DNA of 64,000 bases from Henriciella sp. AS95 (GCF_038900055.1 NZ_JBBMQM010000001.1:1674001-1738000); one strand, 5' to 3'; shown: positions 27,779 through 37,256, counted from the stretch's first letter. The notes: generated by a model from the letters alone, not told the origin. Made by a program: numbers and translations.

Positions 27779-29653
27779 ATGACCTCAAGATATATCGCCC
27801 TCAGCGCCGTCGCGCTGACCATCCCCTTGTCTGTAACCGCTCAGGAGGCCGGCGAGCGCCGCCTCGATTCGGTCACCGTGTCCGGCCTTCGCCCTGTGCT
27901 CGATGCGCGGCTCACTGAAGACGTCGCCATCCTCGACGCCGAAGACCTCTCCATCCGTGACACGCCCTATGTCGCAGATCAGCTTCGCGCCGTGCCGGGC
28001 GTCGCTGTCTCCCGCTCGGGCAGCGTTGGCGGCCTTACACAAGTGCGCGTGCGCGGCGCTGAAGCCAACCATACGCTCGTCCTTCTCGACGGTATCGAGT
28101 TCTCGGACCCCGTCACCGGCGAGACCGATTTCGGCCTGCTCTCCTCGCTCGGCGTCGACCGCATCGAGGTCCTGCGCGGTGAGCATTCCTCGCTCTATGG
28201 CTCCGACGCGATTGGCGGCGTCATCGGCATCTATACCTCGAATGACCCAAACCTCCGCGGCGACATCGAAGCTGGAAGTTTCGAGACGCTTCGCGGCTCC
28301 ATCGGCGTTGGCACGGACCTTGGCGGTTTCCGCCTGCAGGGCGCCGCATCCGGTTTCACCACTGACGGGATCGACACGTCCGGCCGCGGCGGCGAAACCG
28401 ACGGCTCGCAGAACGGCGCTTTCCTCCTCAAGGCGGCGACAGATCTCAGCGATGACTGGTCGCTGTCCACGCTGGCAACCTATCGCGACACCTATGTCGA
28501 GTCAGACCCGGACCTCGACTTCGACGGCCAGCTCGACAATGCCGACCGCACAACCGATGGCGAGCAATGGCTCATCGGCGCGGCGCTCACCGGCGTCACC
28601 GGCCCGATCGACCATGTCTTCCGCGCTAACTACAATGATGTCGCGCGCACAAATGAAGCTGATGGCGTCTATGTCGACGAGACCTCCGGCGAACGCACCA
28701 AATTCTCCTGGAGCCCCTCCTTCAGCACCGATGGCGTCGTCGCCCAGACGGTCAGCTTGCTGGCTGATTATGAGCGCGAGGACTATGAGCGCCGGTCTAC
28801 CGACACCGCCTTCGGAGACCCGAACCAGTCGCGTAGCTTCGAGACGACGGGGCTCGCCGCCGAATACCGCGTCCGCGTGGGCGGTTTCAACGCCAATGCC
28901 TCGCTCCGGCAGGACTTCAATGGAGACAATTTCGATGACGCGACCAGCTGGCGGGCCGGGGCGTCCTACACGTTCGATTATCGTGGACGTGTTCGCGGTG
29001 CGATCGGGCGCGGCGTGAAGAACCCGACCTTCACCGAACTCTTCGGCTTCTATCCGGGCAGCTTCATCGGCAATCCCGACGTCCAGCCGGAAACCTCGAC
29101 CAGCTGGGAAATCGGCTATGATCAGGAATGGAAGAACAGCGTCGCCTCTATCACTTACTTCCACGCCGATCTGGAGGATGAAATCTACACCGCCTACACG
29201 CCAACCTTCCTGTCCACGCCGATGAATCGCGTCGGTGAAAGCGAGCGGTCCGGCGTCGAGGCGGCCTTCCGCACCGACCTGTCCAAGACCGTCAATTTGT
29301 CCGCTCAGCTGACCAATACACAGTCCGAAGACGACACCGGCGCAGACGAGATCCGCGTGCCTGAATGGACGGGTAGCCTCGCCGTGTCCTGGCAGCCCAA
29401 TGAGAATGGCGCCCGCTACGGTGCCGCGCTCGACTATGTCGGCGAGCAGGACGACTTCAATTTCGGCGTCTTCCCGACCGAGCGTGTCACGCTGGATGCT
29501 TACACGCTGTTTTCCGCGACAGCCGAAATCCCGCTCAATGACCGCATCGCGCTCACTCTGCGGGGCCAGAACCTGCTGGATGAAGACGCGGTCGACGTCC
29601 TTGGTTATGCCTCGCCTGGCGCGGCTGGCTTTATCGGGCTGAAGCTCAGATGA
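27779..29653 (+). CDS. btuB: TonB-dependent vitamin B12 receptor
   Basis: 624-residue outer-membrane receptor. Signal peptide MTSRYIALSAVALTIPLSVTAQ, then a TonB-box-like DSVTVSG, a plug domain with LRAVPGVAVSRSGSVGG, VRVRGAEANHTLVLLDGIE and VLRGEHSSLYGSDAIGGVI, then a barrel ending GFIGLKLR. The B12 riboswitch upstream and the overlapping BtuF-, BtuC- and BtuD-like genes downstream make corrinoid uptake the clear role. Its stop overlaps the next start as ATGA. Confidence 0.94.
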   Translation: MTSRYIALSAVALTIPLSVTAQEAGERRLDSVTVSGLRPVLDARLTEDVAILDAEDLSIRDTPYVADQLRAVPGVAVSRSGSVGGLTQVRVRGAEANHTLVLLDGIEFSDPVTGETDFGLLSSLGVDRIEVLRGEHSSLYGSDAIGGVIGIYTSNDPNLRGDIEAGSFETLRGSIGVGTDLGGFRLQGAASGFTTDGIDTSGRGGETDGSQNGAFLLKAATDLSDDWSLSTLATYRDTYVESDPDLDFDGQLDNADRTTDGEQWLIGAALTGVTGPIDHVFRANYNDVARTNEADGVYVDETSGERTKFSWSPSFSTDGVVAQTVSLLADYEREDYERRSTDTAFGDPNQSRSFETTGLAAEYRVRVGGFNANASLRQDFNGDNFDDATSWRAGASYTFDYRGRVRGAIGRGVKNPTFTELFGFYPGSFIGNPDVQPETSTSWEIGYDQEWKNSVASITYFHADLEDEIYTAYTPTFLSTPMNRVGESERSGVEAAFRTDLSKTVNLSAQLTNTQSEDDTGADEIRVPEWTGSLAVSWQPNENGARYGAALDYVGEQDDFNFGVFPTERVTLDAYTLFSATAEIPLNDRIALTLRGQNLLDEDAVDVLGYASPGAAGFIGLKLR

Positions 29654-30438
29654 GGCTTGTCTGCGCGCTCCTCGCCGCCCTGGTGCTGGCACGTCCCGAG
29701 ATGGCTGAGGCTGAAAAGCCGACCGTCGTCTCGCTGGACTATTGCGCAGACCAGTTCGTGATGGGGCTCGCAGATCGCGAACAGATCCTCGGCGTCAGCC
29801 CGCATGCAGGCCGCAGCTTCAGTCACCTTCGTGACAAGGCTGATGGATTGCCCCGTGTGCGGGCGCTCGCCGAGGATGTCATCGCCCTCCAGCCGGACAT
29901 TGTGGTCCGCAGCTGGGGCGGCGATGCCCGCGCGCTCGACTTCTTCCAGCGCTTCGGGATCGAAACCGTGCAGATCGGCTACGCCTCAGACTTTGAAGGC
30001 GCAGCGCGTGTCACTCGCGAGATTGCCGAAAAACTGGACCAGCAGGACCGTGCTGAAGATCTTGTCACCAGCCTGAACTTCGCCGCGCCACAAACGGGAG
30101 AGACCGCCCTCTACCTCACCCCCGGCGGTGTGACGGCCGGGCCGGGCACGATGGTCGATCAAATCATGACCGCTGCAGGCCTGGAGAACGCCGTGAGCCA
30201 GCAGGGCTGGGTGAACGTGCCGCTCGAAACACTGGTGCAGAACCCACCGCAGCGTGTTCTCGCCGCTTTCTTCGACTTTGATGAAGACAGGGCCTCCAAC
30301 TGGTCGCTGACCCGTCATCCGGCCATGCAGCGTATCCTCGCCAACGCCAAAACCATCCGGCTCGACGAGTCGCGCCTGACATGCCCCGCCTGGTTTGTTG
30401 CGGACGAGGCCCGCGCGGTCGCGGAGGCGCTCAACTGA
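29650..30438 (+). CDS. btuF: Periplasmic corrinoid-binding protein
   Basis: 262 residues: signal peptide (MRLVCALLAALVLARPEMAEA) and a class III substrate-binding fold, with VVSLDYCADQFVMGLADREQ, LAEDVIALQPDIVV and a late LYLTPGGVTAGPGTMVDQ. It would hand cobalamin from the outer membrane to the BtuC permease. ATGA overlap with btuB before it and single-base overlap (TGATG) with btuC after it show a coupled operon. In isolation it could be a heme or siderophore binder; the riboswitch decides for corrinoid. Confidence 0.88.
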   Translation: MRLVCALLAALVLARPEMAEAEKPTVVSLDYCADQFVMGLADREQILGVSPHAGRSFSHLRDKADGLPRVRALAEDVIALQPDIVVRSWGGDARALDFFQRFGIETVQIGYASDFEGAARVTREIAEKLDQQDRAEDLVTSLNFAAPQTGETALYLTPGGVTAGPGTMVDQIMTAAGLENAVSQQGWVNVPLETLVQNPPQRVLAAFFDFDEDRASNWSLTRHPAMQRILANAKTIRLDESRLTCPAWFVADEARAVAEALN

Positions 30439-31415
30439 TGCGGCTCAACCTCGCTCTTCTGCTTCTCGTTCTGGTCGTGGCGGTCTTGTCTGTTCTGGCC
30501 GGCTCGGCTGATCTGCCGCTTGGCCGGTTATGGGCGGGGCTTGTGGGGACGGACGATGTCGCCAGCACCATTATCTGGGAAATCCGGATGCCGCGCAGCG
30601 TCGCCGCGTTCCTGACCGGCGCCTGCCTTGGTCTCGCCGGTAGCGCCTTGCAGGGCCTGCTCCGCAACCCCCTCGCCGAACCTGGCGTGCTTGGTGTCTC
30701 GGCCTTTGCCTCGCTCGGCGCTGTCATTGCGCTCTACTTCGGCCTCGCCGCCATCACCTGGTTCGCTGTTCCAGTCTTTGCCATCCTGTTCTCGGGCCTC
30801 GCTGTCATCCTGCTGCTCGCCGCCGCCGGCACCAAAGGCGATGCAGTGCGCACGCTGCTCGTCGGCATAGGGCTGTCCAGCGCGGGCGGTGCCCTCATCG
30901 CGCTCGCGCTCAACCTCGCACCAAACCCCTATTCGCTGGCCGACCTGATGAACTGGCTGCTGGGTTCTGTGTCGAACCGGGCCTGGCCGGACATTCTTCT
31001 GGCCATGCCGGCCATCGCGATCGGCGCGGTTCTGGCGCTCATGGCAGGGCCGGGCCTTCGTGCGCTCAGCCTTGGAGAGGAAACCGCGCAAAGCCTCGGC
31101 GCAGACCCGGTCCGCACGCGCACGCTGGTCATCGCTGGCACGTCGCTTCTCACCGGTGCGAGTGTCGCCATAGCCGGAGCCATCGGGTTTGTCGGCATCG
31201 TCGCCCCGCACATAATCCGCCCGTTCGTGAAATCAGACCCGGCGCGCCTGCTCATCCCATCCGCGCTGCTCGCGGGCCTGATGCTGATGGGCGCTGACCT
31301 CGTCATCCGGCTACTGCCGTTTGACCGCGAGCTTCGCCTCGGCGTGGCCGCAGCCCTGTTCGGCGCGCCCGTCTTCATCTGGATCGCAGCCAGGCTCACA
31401 AGGGGGCGGCTATGA
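30438..31415 (+). CDS. btuC: B12 ABC transporter permease
   Basis: 325-residue FecCD-family permease with about ten transmembrane helices. Family blocks seen: EIRMPRSVAAFLTGACLGLAG, NPLAEPGVLGVSAFASLGAV, GAIGFVGIVAPHIIRPF and a final LGVAAALFGAPVFIWIAAR. The start is set at the ATG at 30438 that overlaps the btuF stop; the frame remains open 57 bases further up but that extension is not family-like. It forms the transporter with BtuD and BtuF. Confidence 0.93.
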   Translation: MRLNLALLLLVLVVAVLSVLAGSADLPLGRLWAGLVGTDDVASTIIWEIRMPRSVAAFLTGACLGLAGSALQGLLRNPLAEPGVLGVSAFASLGAVIALYFGLAAITWFAVPVFAILFSGLAVILLLAAAGTKGDAVRTLLVGIGLSSAGGALIALALNLAPNPYSLADLMNWLLGSVSNRAWPDILLAMPAIAIGAVLALMAGPGLRALSLGEETAQSLGADPVRTRTLVIAGTSLLTGASVAIAGAIGFVGIVAPHIIRPFVKSDPARLLIPSALLAGLMLMGADLVIRLLPFDRELRLGVAAALFGAPVFIWIAARLTRGRL

Positions 31416-32173
31416 TCAGCTTCGACATCGCCGCGCCCGGCATCCATCTTGGCAATCATCCCGCGCTGAACCCCTGTTCGGCAGAGCTCAAAAGCGGCGA
31501 ACTCGTCGGCATCATCGGCCCGAACGGCGCCGGCAAGTCGACGCTCATTCGTCTGCTGGCCGGTCTGCTGCCGCAATCGGGAGAAGCGATAAAGCTTGAT
31601 GGTGTGTCGCTGTCTGTTCTCAGGCAACAGACCCGCGCGCAGCGGATCGCATGGCTCGGCCAGTCACGAGAACTGAGCTGGGACCTGACGGTCGAGGACG
31701 TGGTTTCGCTTGGTCGCCACGCCTGGGGGGGCGGGCGCTATGGCACGCTCGGCGACAGCGACCGAAATATTGTCGATGACGCCATCCAGCGGGCAGGGGC
31801 GTCGCACCTTGTCGGTCGCCACGTCCTGTCCCTGTCTGGCGGTGAGCAGGCCCGTGTCCATCTGGCCCGATTGCTTTCTGTCGGCGCTGATCACCTGCTT
31901 CTCGACGAACCACTTGCCTCGCTCGACATCGCCCAGCAGCTCTCCGTGCTCGAGACGCTGCGCGCCGAGGCATCGAGCGGCAAACTGGTCTGTGTCGCCA
32001 TCCATGATCTCTTGCTCGCGAAGGCGACATTTGACCGCCTCATTGTTCTTGATGCCGGGACACTGGTCGCCGATGGCGCGCCGGACGATGTCCTGAGCGA
32101 CGCACTGCTCAAAGACGTCTTTGGTGTGCAGGCATCGCCGATTGGCCAGACGCTTCGCCCGATCGGCCCGTAA
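31412..32173 (+). CDS. btuD: B12 ABC transporter ATP-binding protein
   Basis: 253-residue ABC ATPase. Walker A GPNGAGKST, Q-loop region RIAWLGQSRELSWDLTVED, signature LSGGEQARVHLARLL, Walker B LLLDEPLASLD and H-switch VAIHDLLLA are all intact. It would power corrinoid import through BtuC. The ATG overlaps the btuC stop as ATGA. Its last codons and stop form the first unit of an 11-bp tandem repeat. Confidence 0.94.
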   Translation: MISFDIAAPGIHLGNHPALNPCSAELKSGELVGIIGPNGAGKSTLIRLLAGLLPQSGEAIKLDGVSLSVLRQQTRAQRIAWLGQSRELSWDLTVEDVVSLGRHAWGGGRYGTLGDSDRNIVDDAIQRAGASHLVGRHVLSLSGGEQARVHLARLLSVGADHLLLDEPLASLDIAQQLSVLETLRAEASSGKLVCVAIHDLLLAKATFDRLIVLDAGTLVADGAPDDVLSDALLKDVFGVQASPIGQTLRPIGP

Positions 32174-32216
32174 TCGACCCAGTATCGGCCTGAAATCGGC
32201 CTATAATCGGCCTGTT
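32162..32216 (+). repeat. Five tandem copies of an 11-bp repeat at the end of btuD
   Basis: Consensus ATCGGCCTRWA: ATCGGCCCGTA, ATCGACCCAGT, ATCGGCCTGAA, ATCGGCCTATA, ATCGGCCTGTT in immediate succession. The first copy contains the btuD stop codon; the remaining four are non-coding. The 11-bp period places each copy on the same face of the helix. Confidence 0.85.
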
Positions 32217-32363
32217 CCTGGACGACAAAAATAGCCGCCTTCGGGACGAAATATCCAACCGTCTGGGTGTTGGAAAAATTGGGGAAAAGCAAAATTTGGG
32301 TCAACGACTTAGCGCTTCATTAGGGATGGGATGCGAGAAGGACATCAGCAAGAGAGGTCCGTC

Positions 32364-32651
32364 ATGTCCGCCAAGCGCAAACTCGATCATTCAGACGCCC
32401 AAGCCGCGCCGGAAGAGGTGCGCGAGACGGCGAAAACCGAGCGGAACTCAGCGACAACTGTGGGTAAAGCTGACCTGGAAAGCGATACCCAGCCGGCACC
32501 CTCTCCAGCGCGGGTCCTGCAGGAGCAACTGCACGAGTCGATCTCCAGCGAGAAACAGCGCGCACCCGCCATGGATATCGGCCGCGTCCTGGCGGCGTCA
32601 TCCGGCATCACTGCCATCATGGGTGTCTTCTTCTTCTCTGGGTTGTGGTGA
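32364..32651 (+). CDS. Small protein with C-terminal membrane anchor, unknown
   Basis: 95 residues: a charged, probably disordered N-terminal two-thirds rich in Glu, Lys, Gln and Ala, and one hydrophobic segment at the very C-terminus (VLAASSGITAIMGVFFFSGLW), so likely tail-anchored. The ATG at 32364 is preferred over one 33 bases upstream because AGAGAGG lies seven bases before it. It stands alone between the B12 operon and galU. No family recognised. Confidence 0.6.
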   Translation: MSAKRKLDHSDAQAAPEEVRETAKTERNSATTVGKADLESDTQPAPSPARVLQEQLHESISSEKQRAPAMDIGRVLAASSGITAIMGVFFFSGLW

Positions 32652-32723
32652 TACCCGGCTGGCCTTCGTGCCTCAAATCGCTATGGTTCGGGCCGATCCA
32701 GTAAGTTCAAGGGGATAAAAAGC

Positions 32724-33599
32724 ATGGGAATTCGCAAGGCTGTCTTGCCAGTGGCAGGTCATGGAACACGTGTACTTCCGGCCACAAAGTCGATTCCAAA
32801 AGAGTTGATGCCCGTCGTGGACCAGCCTGCGCTGCAATACGTTGTCGATGAAGCGATTGAGGCCGGAATCGAGCATCTCGTATTTGTCACCGGGCGCGGA
32901 AAAGGTGCCATTGAAGACTATTTCGATCACGCCTTCGAGCTTGAGGAATCCCTCGCCGCAAAGGCATCGAAAGCCGACATTCTGAAAGATGTTCAGCGCA
33001 CCCGGCTTCCCGCCGGCGCGGCCAGCTTTACCCGCCAGCAGGCGCCTCTGGGTCTCGGCCATGCGGTCTGGTGTGCCAAGGATATTGTGGGCAATGAACC
33101 CTTCGCTGTGCTCCTGCCGGACGTGATCGTTCGCGCCAAACCCTCCTGTCTCGCACAGATGGTCGAAGCCTTTGACAAGACCGGCGGCAACATCGTCGCC
33201 GTCGACCCTGTACCGGAGGAGCGTGTTTCGTCTTATGGCGTGATTGCGCCGAAAAACCGTGATGGCCGCCTCATCGAGATGAGCGGTATGGTGGAAAAGC
33301 CGCCGCGCGAGGATGCGCCGTCAAATCTCAAGATCACCGGACGCTACATCCTCCGCCCCGAAATCTTCGGTCTGCTTGAAGACCAGGGCAAAGGTGCCGG
33401 CGGCGAGATCCAGCTCACTGACGCCATGGTCCGCCTGATGGAAACACAGCAATTCTTTGCCTATGAGTTTGATGGCGAAGAGTTCGATTGCGGCTCCAAA
33501 GCCGGCTATTTCGAAGCGGTCGTCGCCCACGCGCTAAAGCATCCGGAAACGGCTGACGAAGCGCGTCGCATTCTCGCAAAATACAGCGATGACAGCTGA
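32724..33599 (+). CDS. galU: UTP--glucose-1-phosphate uridylyltransferase
   Basis: 291 residues. Makes UDP-glucose from UTP and glucose 1-phosphate for envelope polysaccharides. Nucleotide-binding start AVLPVAGHGTRVLPATKSIPKE, then QQAPLGLGHAVWCAK, LLPDVIV, VEKPPREDAPSNL and GGEIQLTDAM are all standard GalU blocks; the usual GxGTR is GHGTR. Full length for the family. The UDP-sugar epimerase 66 bp downstream on the same strand could use a product derived from UDP-glucose. Confidence 0.96.
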   Translation: MGIRKAVLPVAGHGTRVLPATKSIPKELMPVVDQPALQYVVDEAIEAGIEHLVFVTGRGKGAIEDYFDHAFELEESLAAKASKADILKDVQRTRLPAGAASFTRQQAPLGLGHAVWCAKDIVGNEPFAVLLPDVIVRAKPSCLAQMVEAFDKTGGNIVAVDPVPEERVSSYGVIAPKNRDGRLIEMSGMVEKPPREDAPSNLKITGRYILRPEIFGLLEDQGKGAGGEIQLTDAMVRLMETQQFFAYEFDGEEFDCGSKAGYFEAVVAHALKHPETADEARRILAKYSDDS

Positions 33600-33665
33600 C
33601 GATAACAGCGTTTCGCTTTCGCCTTCACGGTACCGGGGGTATACGCTTCGGCGTGAGGAGCGAGC

Positions 33666-34667
33666 ATGAAGTATCTTGTCACCGGCGTCGCCGGTTTTAT
33701 CGGATCGAGTATCGCTCAGGCCCTGCTTGATGACGGACATGAAATTGTCGGCCTCGACAATCTCAATGCTTATTACGATGTGGCGCTAAAGCAGGAACGA
33801 CTGCACCGGTTGCAGTCAAACGACGCCTTTCGCTTTCACAAGATGAATATCGCCGACCATGAGTCGCTGCTGGCGCTGCCAGACCGCGACTCGATTGACC
33901 GTGTCATTCACCTGGCAGCGCAGGCCGGTGTGCGATACTCGCTCGAAAACCCCTTTGCTTACGCTGAATCGAACATGACCGGGCACCTCGCCGTGCTTGA
34001 GTTCTGCCGCAGGGCGGCCAAGGCACCTCTGCTGATTTATGCATCGTCGAGCTCTGTTTACGGTGACGATGCAGTCGCGCCATTCAGTGAAGACGCAAAT
34101 GTCGACCGGCCGGTTTCCCTCTATGCGGCGACCAAGCGCGCGGATGAGCTGATGAGCCAGGCCTACGCCAAGCTGTATGATATCCGACAGATCGGTGTGC
34201 GGTTTTTCACCGTCTACGGCCCTTGGGGCCGTCCCGACATGGCCTACTGGTCGTTTACCGACCGGATTTTGCGCGGTGAAACGATCCGCGTCTTCAATGG
34301 CGGCAAGATGAAGCGCGACTTCACTTTTATTTCGGACGCCATTGCTGGTCTGAAGGCAATCGCGACGAAGCGCGCCACTTTCGTGGAGGGTGAGCTCGCT
34401 CACAAGCTCTACAATATCGGTCACAACCAGCCTGTGACCCTGATGGATTTTATCTCCACAATCGAAGAGTCGACCGGTCAGAAAGCCAGAATGGCGCTTG
34501 AACCGATGCAGCCTGGCGATGTCACGGAAACCTGCGCCGATATATCTCGCATGCAGTCAGATTACGGTTACGAACCCGCAGTCAGCCTGAAAGAGGGGAT
34601 CGGCCAGTTCGTTGACTGGTTCACGACGCAACGTGTGGCTGCTGGCCCGGCGATGCGGCGGTTCTGA
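33666..34667 (+). CDS. NAD-dependent epimerase, UDP-glucuronate 4-epimerase-like
   Basis: 333-residue extended SDR sugar-nucleotide epimerase. NAD motif TGVAGFIGSSIA, substrate/cofactor block HLAAQAGVRYSLENPFAYAE, catalytic SSSSVYG and YAATKRADELM (Tyr-x3-Lys), FFTVYGPWGRPDMAYWSFT and VFNGGKMKRDFTFISD. The QAGVRYS and GRPDMA blocks are those of UDP-glucuronate 4-epimerases, which give UDP-galacturonate for LPS or capsule. With galU before it, a small nucleotide-sugar unit is likely. UDP-glucose 4-epimerase is a less likely alternative. Confidence 0.88.
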   Translation: MKYLVTGVAGFIGSSIAQALLDDGHEIVGLDNLNAYYDVALKQERLHRLQSNDAFRFHKMNIADHESLLALPDRDSIDRVIHLAAQAGVRYSLENPFAYAESNMTGHLAVLEFCRRAAKAPLLIYASSSSVYGDDAVAPFSEDANVDRPVSLYAATKRADELMSQAYAKLYDIRQIGVRFFTVYGPWGRPDMAYWSFTDRILRGETIRVFNGGKMKRDFTFISDAIAGLKAIATKRATFVEGELAHKLYNIGHNQPVTLMDFISTIEESTGQKARMALEPMQPGDVTETCADISRMQSDYGYEPAVSLKEGIGQFVDWFTTQRVAAGPAMRRF

Positions 34668-34682
34668 GCGTCGAGGCGAGTG

Positions 34683-35660
34683 ATGAGAAGACCCACTTCG
34701 ACCACGGTTCTTGAAGCCTATGGGCGGCTAAAAGGGCGCGTGCGCCGAACACCCGTTCTTCGCAACGAAGCTCTGGACGAATTGGCTGGGGCCAAGCTGT
34801 ATATCAAGTGCGAGAACTTGCAGCTCACAGGCAGCTTCAAAATTCGCGGTGCCACGAACCGGCTTCTCCAGATCCCGAAAGAGGGCAGGGCGGCTGGCGT
34901 TGTGGCGTTTTCTTCAGGCAACCACGCGCAGGGCGTGGCGCGTGCGGCAAAGCTGCTCGGAATGCCGGCCCTTATTGTGATGCCATCTGATGCGCCGGGC
35001 GTAAAAATCGACGGGGTGCGGGCTGACGGCGCAGACATTCATCTTTACGACCGCGATACAGAAAGCCGGGAGGCCATAGCCGAACGCATTGCCGACGAAC
35101 GCGGCGCTGTACTCGTGCCGAGTTTTGACGACCCTTTCATCGTCGAGGGACAGGGCAGCTGCGGTGCAGAGTTTGCCGAGCAAATCGCTGAATCGGGCGA
35201 CGCTCTCGATCACATTATCTGCTGTGCCGGTGGCGGCGGACTGATTACGGGATTGGCGCTTGGCTATAAGGCATCAGACCCGTCCACGAAAATCTGGACT
35301 GCTGAACCCGAGGCGCATGACGATTGGCGTCGGTCGCTGGCAAGCGGCGAAAAACAGGTGAATGCGCCAGGCACCCGTTCGATTTGCGATGCCATCCTGA
35401 CACCGTCGCCGGGTGAGCTGACCTGGGCCCTCGGTAAAGAGCTTCTCGCGGGTGGGTGCGCCGTTTCCGACGATCATATCCGTGATGCCATGCGCCAGGC
35501 TTTCAGGCATCTGAAACTGGTTGTTGAGCCGGGCGGTGCCGCGGCGCTGGCCTCCGCGCTTCATGACCTACCGTCTGAAGCGAAAGGCAAGAATGTTGGG
35601 GTTGTGTTCTCGGGCGGGAATGTCGATCCGGCGCAGTTTGCCGGGATCATCTCTGGCTAG
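34683..35660 (+). CDS. PLP-dependent threonine/serine dehydratase
   Basis: 325 residues of fold-type II PLP enzyme. PLP lysine in LTGSFKIRGATN, substrate loop SSGNHAQGVA, phosphate-binding CCAGGGGLITG and a C-terminal FSGGNVDP. Length without an ACT regulatory domain points to a catabolic threonine dehydratase or serine racemase-like enzyme rather than IlvA. ATG at 34683 preferred over the adjoining GTG at 34680; GAGGCGAG precedes it. It follows the epimerase by 15 bp but has no obvious metabolic link. Confidence 0.87.
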   Translation: MRRPTSTTVLEAYGRLKGRVRRTPVLRNEALDELAGAKLYIKCENLQLTGSFKIRGATNRLLQIPKEGRAAGVVAFSSGNHAQGVARAAKLLGMPALIVMPSDAPGVKIDGVRADGADIHLYDRDTESREAIAERIADERGAVLVPSFDDPFIVEGQGSCGAEFAEQIAESGDALDHIICCAGGGGLITGLALGYKASDPSTKIWTAEPEAHDDWRRSLASGEKQVNAPGTRSICDAILTPSPGELTWALGKELLAGGCAVSDDHIRDAMRQAFRHLKLVVEPGGAAALASALHDLPSEAKGKNVGVVFSGGNVDPAQFAGIISG

Positions 35661-35718
35661 TTCTCGCCGGTTTGCATCCGGTTTCCTCAGCCGACTTCCC
35701 GGCGCAAGCTGGGATCAA

Positions 35719-35754
35719 TGGCGGCTGGTTGAGAGGTGCCCACTCCAGCCGCCA
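35719..35754. repeat. 10-bp inverted repeat between convergent genes
   Basis: TGGCGGCTGG and CCAGCCGCCA pair perfectly around a 16-base loop; a second short palindrome (CCCCA / TGGGG) follows at 35759-35776. It sits in the convergent gap between the dehydratase and smpB, so a bidirectional terminator or REP-like sequence is likely. No clear T-run. Confidence 0.55.
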
Positions 35755-35797
35755 CGAGCCCCACCTTTCGATGGGGAAGCGGACAATTGGAAGCGTT

Positions 35798-36277
35798 TTA
35801 ATTCTCCTTGAGAATCCGGGCCTTGTCGCGTTGCCAGTCGCGCTTTTTCGCGGTTTCACGCTTGTCGGGAGCGCGTTTACCGGTCGCGACGCCGATCAGG
35901 AGTTTCGCGATACCGCGCTCGTTGAAATAGAGTTTCAGCGGCACGATCGTGCGGCCAGCGCGCTCAACGGCTTGGGCCAGCCGCGCTACTTCGCGCTTTG
36001 AGACCAGCAGTTTCCGGCGGCGTTTCGGTTCGTGATTGAACTGGTTTGCGCCTTCATAAGGCGGGAAATCCGAATTCACGAGCCATAACTCGCCATCTTC
36101 AACGGCGGCGTAGGACTCGGCGATATTCGCGCGGCCATTGCGCAGGGATTTCACCTCGCTGCCGGCCAGCACAAGGCCAGCCTCCAGCGTGTCCTCGACA
36201 TGATAGTCGAAGCGCGAGCGCCTGTTCTCGGCCACGAGGCCATCGCTGCGGCCCTTTATCTGGTTCTTCTTGGACAT
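35798..36277 (-). CDS. smpB: SsrA-binding protein
   Basis: 159-residue partner of tmRNA in trans-translation, which frees ribosomes stalled on broken messages. Family blocks: [74 protein letters not shown] and the basic tail [16 protein letters not shown]. Full length. It follows dapA by six bases on the same strand. The tmRNA gene itself was not found in this window. Confidence 0.97.
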   Translation of the reverse strand: MSKKNQIKGRSDGLVAENRRSRFDYHVEDTLEAGLVLAGSEVKSLRNGRANIAESYAAVEDGELWLVNSDFPPYEGANQFNHEPKRRRKLLVSKREVARLAQAVERAGRTIVPLKLYFNERGIAKLLIGVATGKRAPDKRETAKKRDWQRDKARILKEN

Positions 36278-36283
36278 GCCTGA

Positions 36284-37159
36284 CTATATAAGGCCTGCGA
36301 TTTCCATTGCAGCGTCAATTTTCGCACGAGCTGCTTCATCCGGGCCCACAATAGGCAGCCGCGTTGAAGCCTCACACAGACCAAGACGCGACAAAGCGTA
36401 TTTGGCGGGGCCTGGCGATGGCGAGCTGAACAGGGCCTTGTGAAGCGCAATGAACCTGGTCTCGATCGCCCGAGCAGCGTCGAGGTCTCCATTGTCGACA
36501 GCTGTGTGAAGCTGCGCCATCTGCTCAGGCGCCACATTGGCAGTTACCGATATGCACCCGGTGCCGCCCATTGCGCGGTGGCCCAATGTCAGTGGATCGT
36601 CGCCGCAAATCTGGACGAACTGCTCACCACCCAGGCCCGCCGCGTGGAGACTGACGCGGGCGAGATCGCCTGCAGCGTCCTTGATGCCAACGATATTGGG
36701 GTGTTTGCCGAGCCGGACGACCGTGTCGGGAAGCAGATCAGAGACCGTGCGGCCGGGGACATTGTACAGAATGATCGGCATGGCGACCGAGTCAGCGATT
36801 TTTCTGAAATGCGCCTCAAGACCTGCTTGATCGGGTCTGTTATAGTACGGGCACACACAGAGGACGGCATCTGCGCCAACCTCTTTAGCGTGTTCGACGA
36901 GGCCGATGGCTTCGTGTGTTGAATTGGACCCAGCGCCGGCGATGACGGGAATGCGCCCGGCGGCCACTTCGATGCAAAGCGTGACCACTTCGCGGTGTTC
37001 AGTGTGGGTTAGCGTTGCTGACTCACCGGTCGTGCCACAAGGGACGAGAGCGCCCGCGCCGCCATCGATCTGGCGTTCGACGAGATCGGCAAATGCCTTC
37101 CGGTCTACGGCCCCATTCTTGAATGGTGTGACAAGGGCAGGAATGGATCCATGGAACAT
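36284..37159 (-). CDS. dapA: 4-hydroxy-tetrahydrodipicolinate synthase
   Basis: 291 residues. Condenses pyruvate with aspartate semialdehyde in the lysine and meso-diaminopimelate pathway. Class I aldolase features: Thr43-Thr44 in PCGTTGES, Tyr132 in LYNVPGRT and the Schiff-base Lys160 in VGIKDAAGD; YYNRPDQAG and GGTGCISVTAN are also typical. Full length. It is the first gene of a dapA-smpB unit and is divergent from the lytic transglycosylase at 37257, so the two envelope genes share a 97-bp promoter gap. Confidence 0.97.
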   Translation of the reverse strand: MFHGSIPALVTPFKNGAVDRKAFADLVERQIDGGAGALVPCGTTGESATLTHTEHREVVTLCIEVAAGRIPVIAGAGSNSTHEAIGLVEHAKEVGADAVLCVCPYYNRPDQAGLEAHFRKIADSVAMPIILYNVPGRTVSDLLPDTVVRLGKHPNIVGIKDAAGDLARVSLHAAGLGGEQFVQICGDDPLTLGHRAMGGTGCISVTANVAPEQMAQLHTAVDNGDLDAARAIETRFIALHKALFSSPSPGPAKYALSRLGLCEASTRLPIVGPDEAARAKIDAAMEIAGLI

Positions 37160-37256
37160 CGTAATATTGCCGCGATTTATATGTTGAACACTTGAGAAGG
37201 AATCGATGTCATCGTGTTTGGCACGGCGGCACCTTTAAGGAAACAGGCAGGGCTTT

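Noticed and set aside
27903..29018. Long Ser/Arg-rich frame inside btuB
   Set aside because: Shifted-frame shadow of btuB with typical low-complexity composition; the btuB frame is intact throughout.
28502..29692. Long leftward frame opposite btuB
   Set aside because: Antisense shadow; no ribosome site or recognisable domain.
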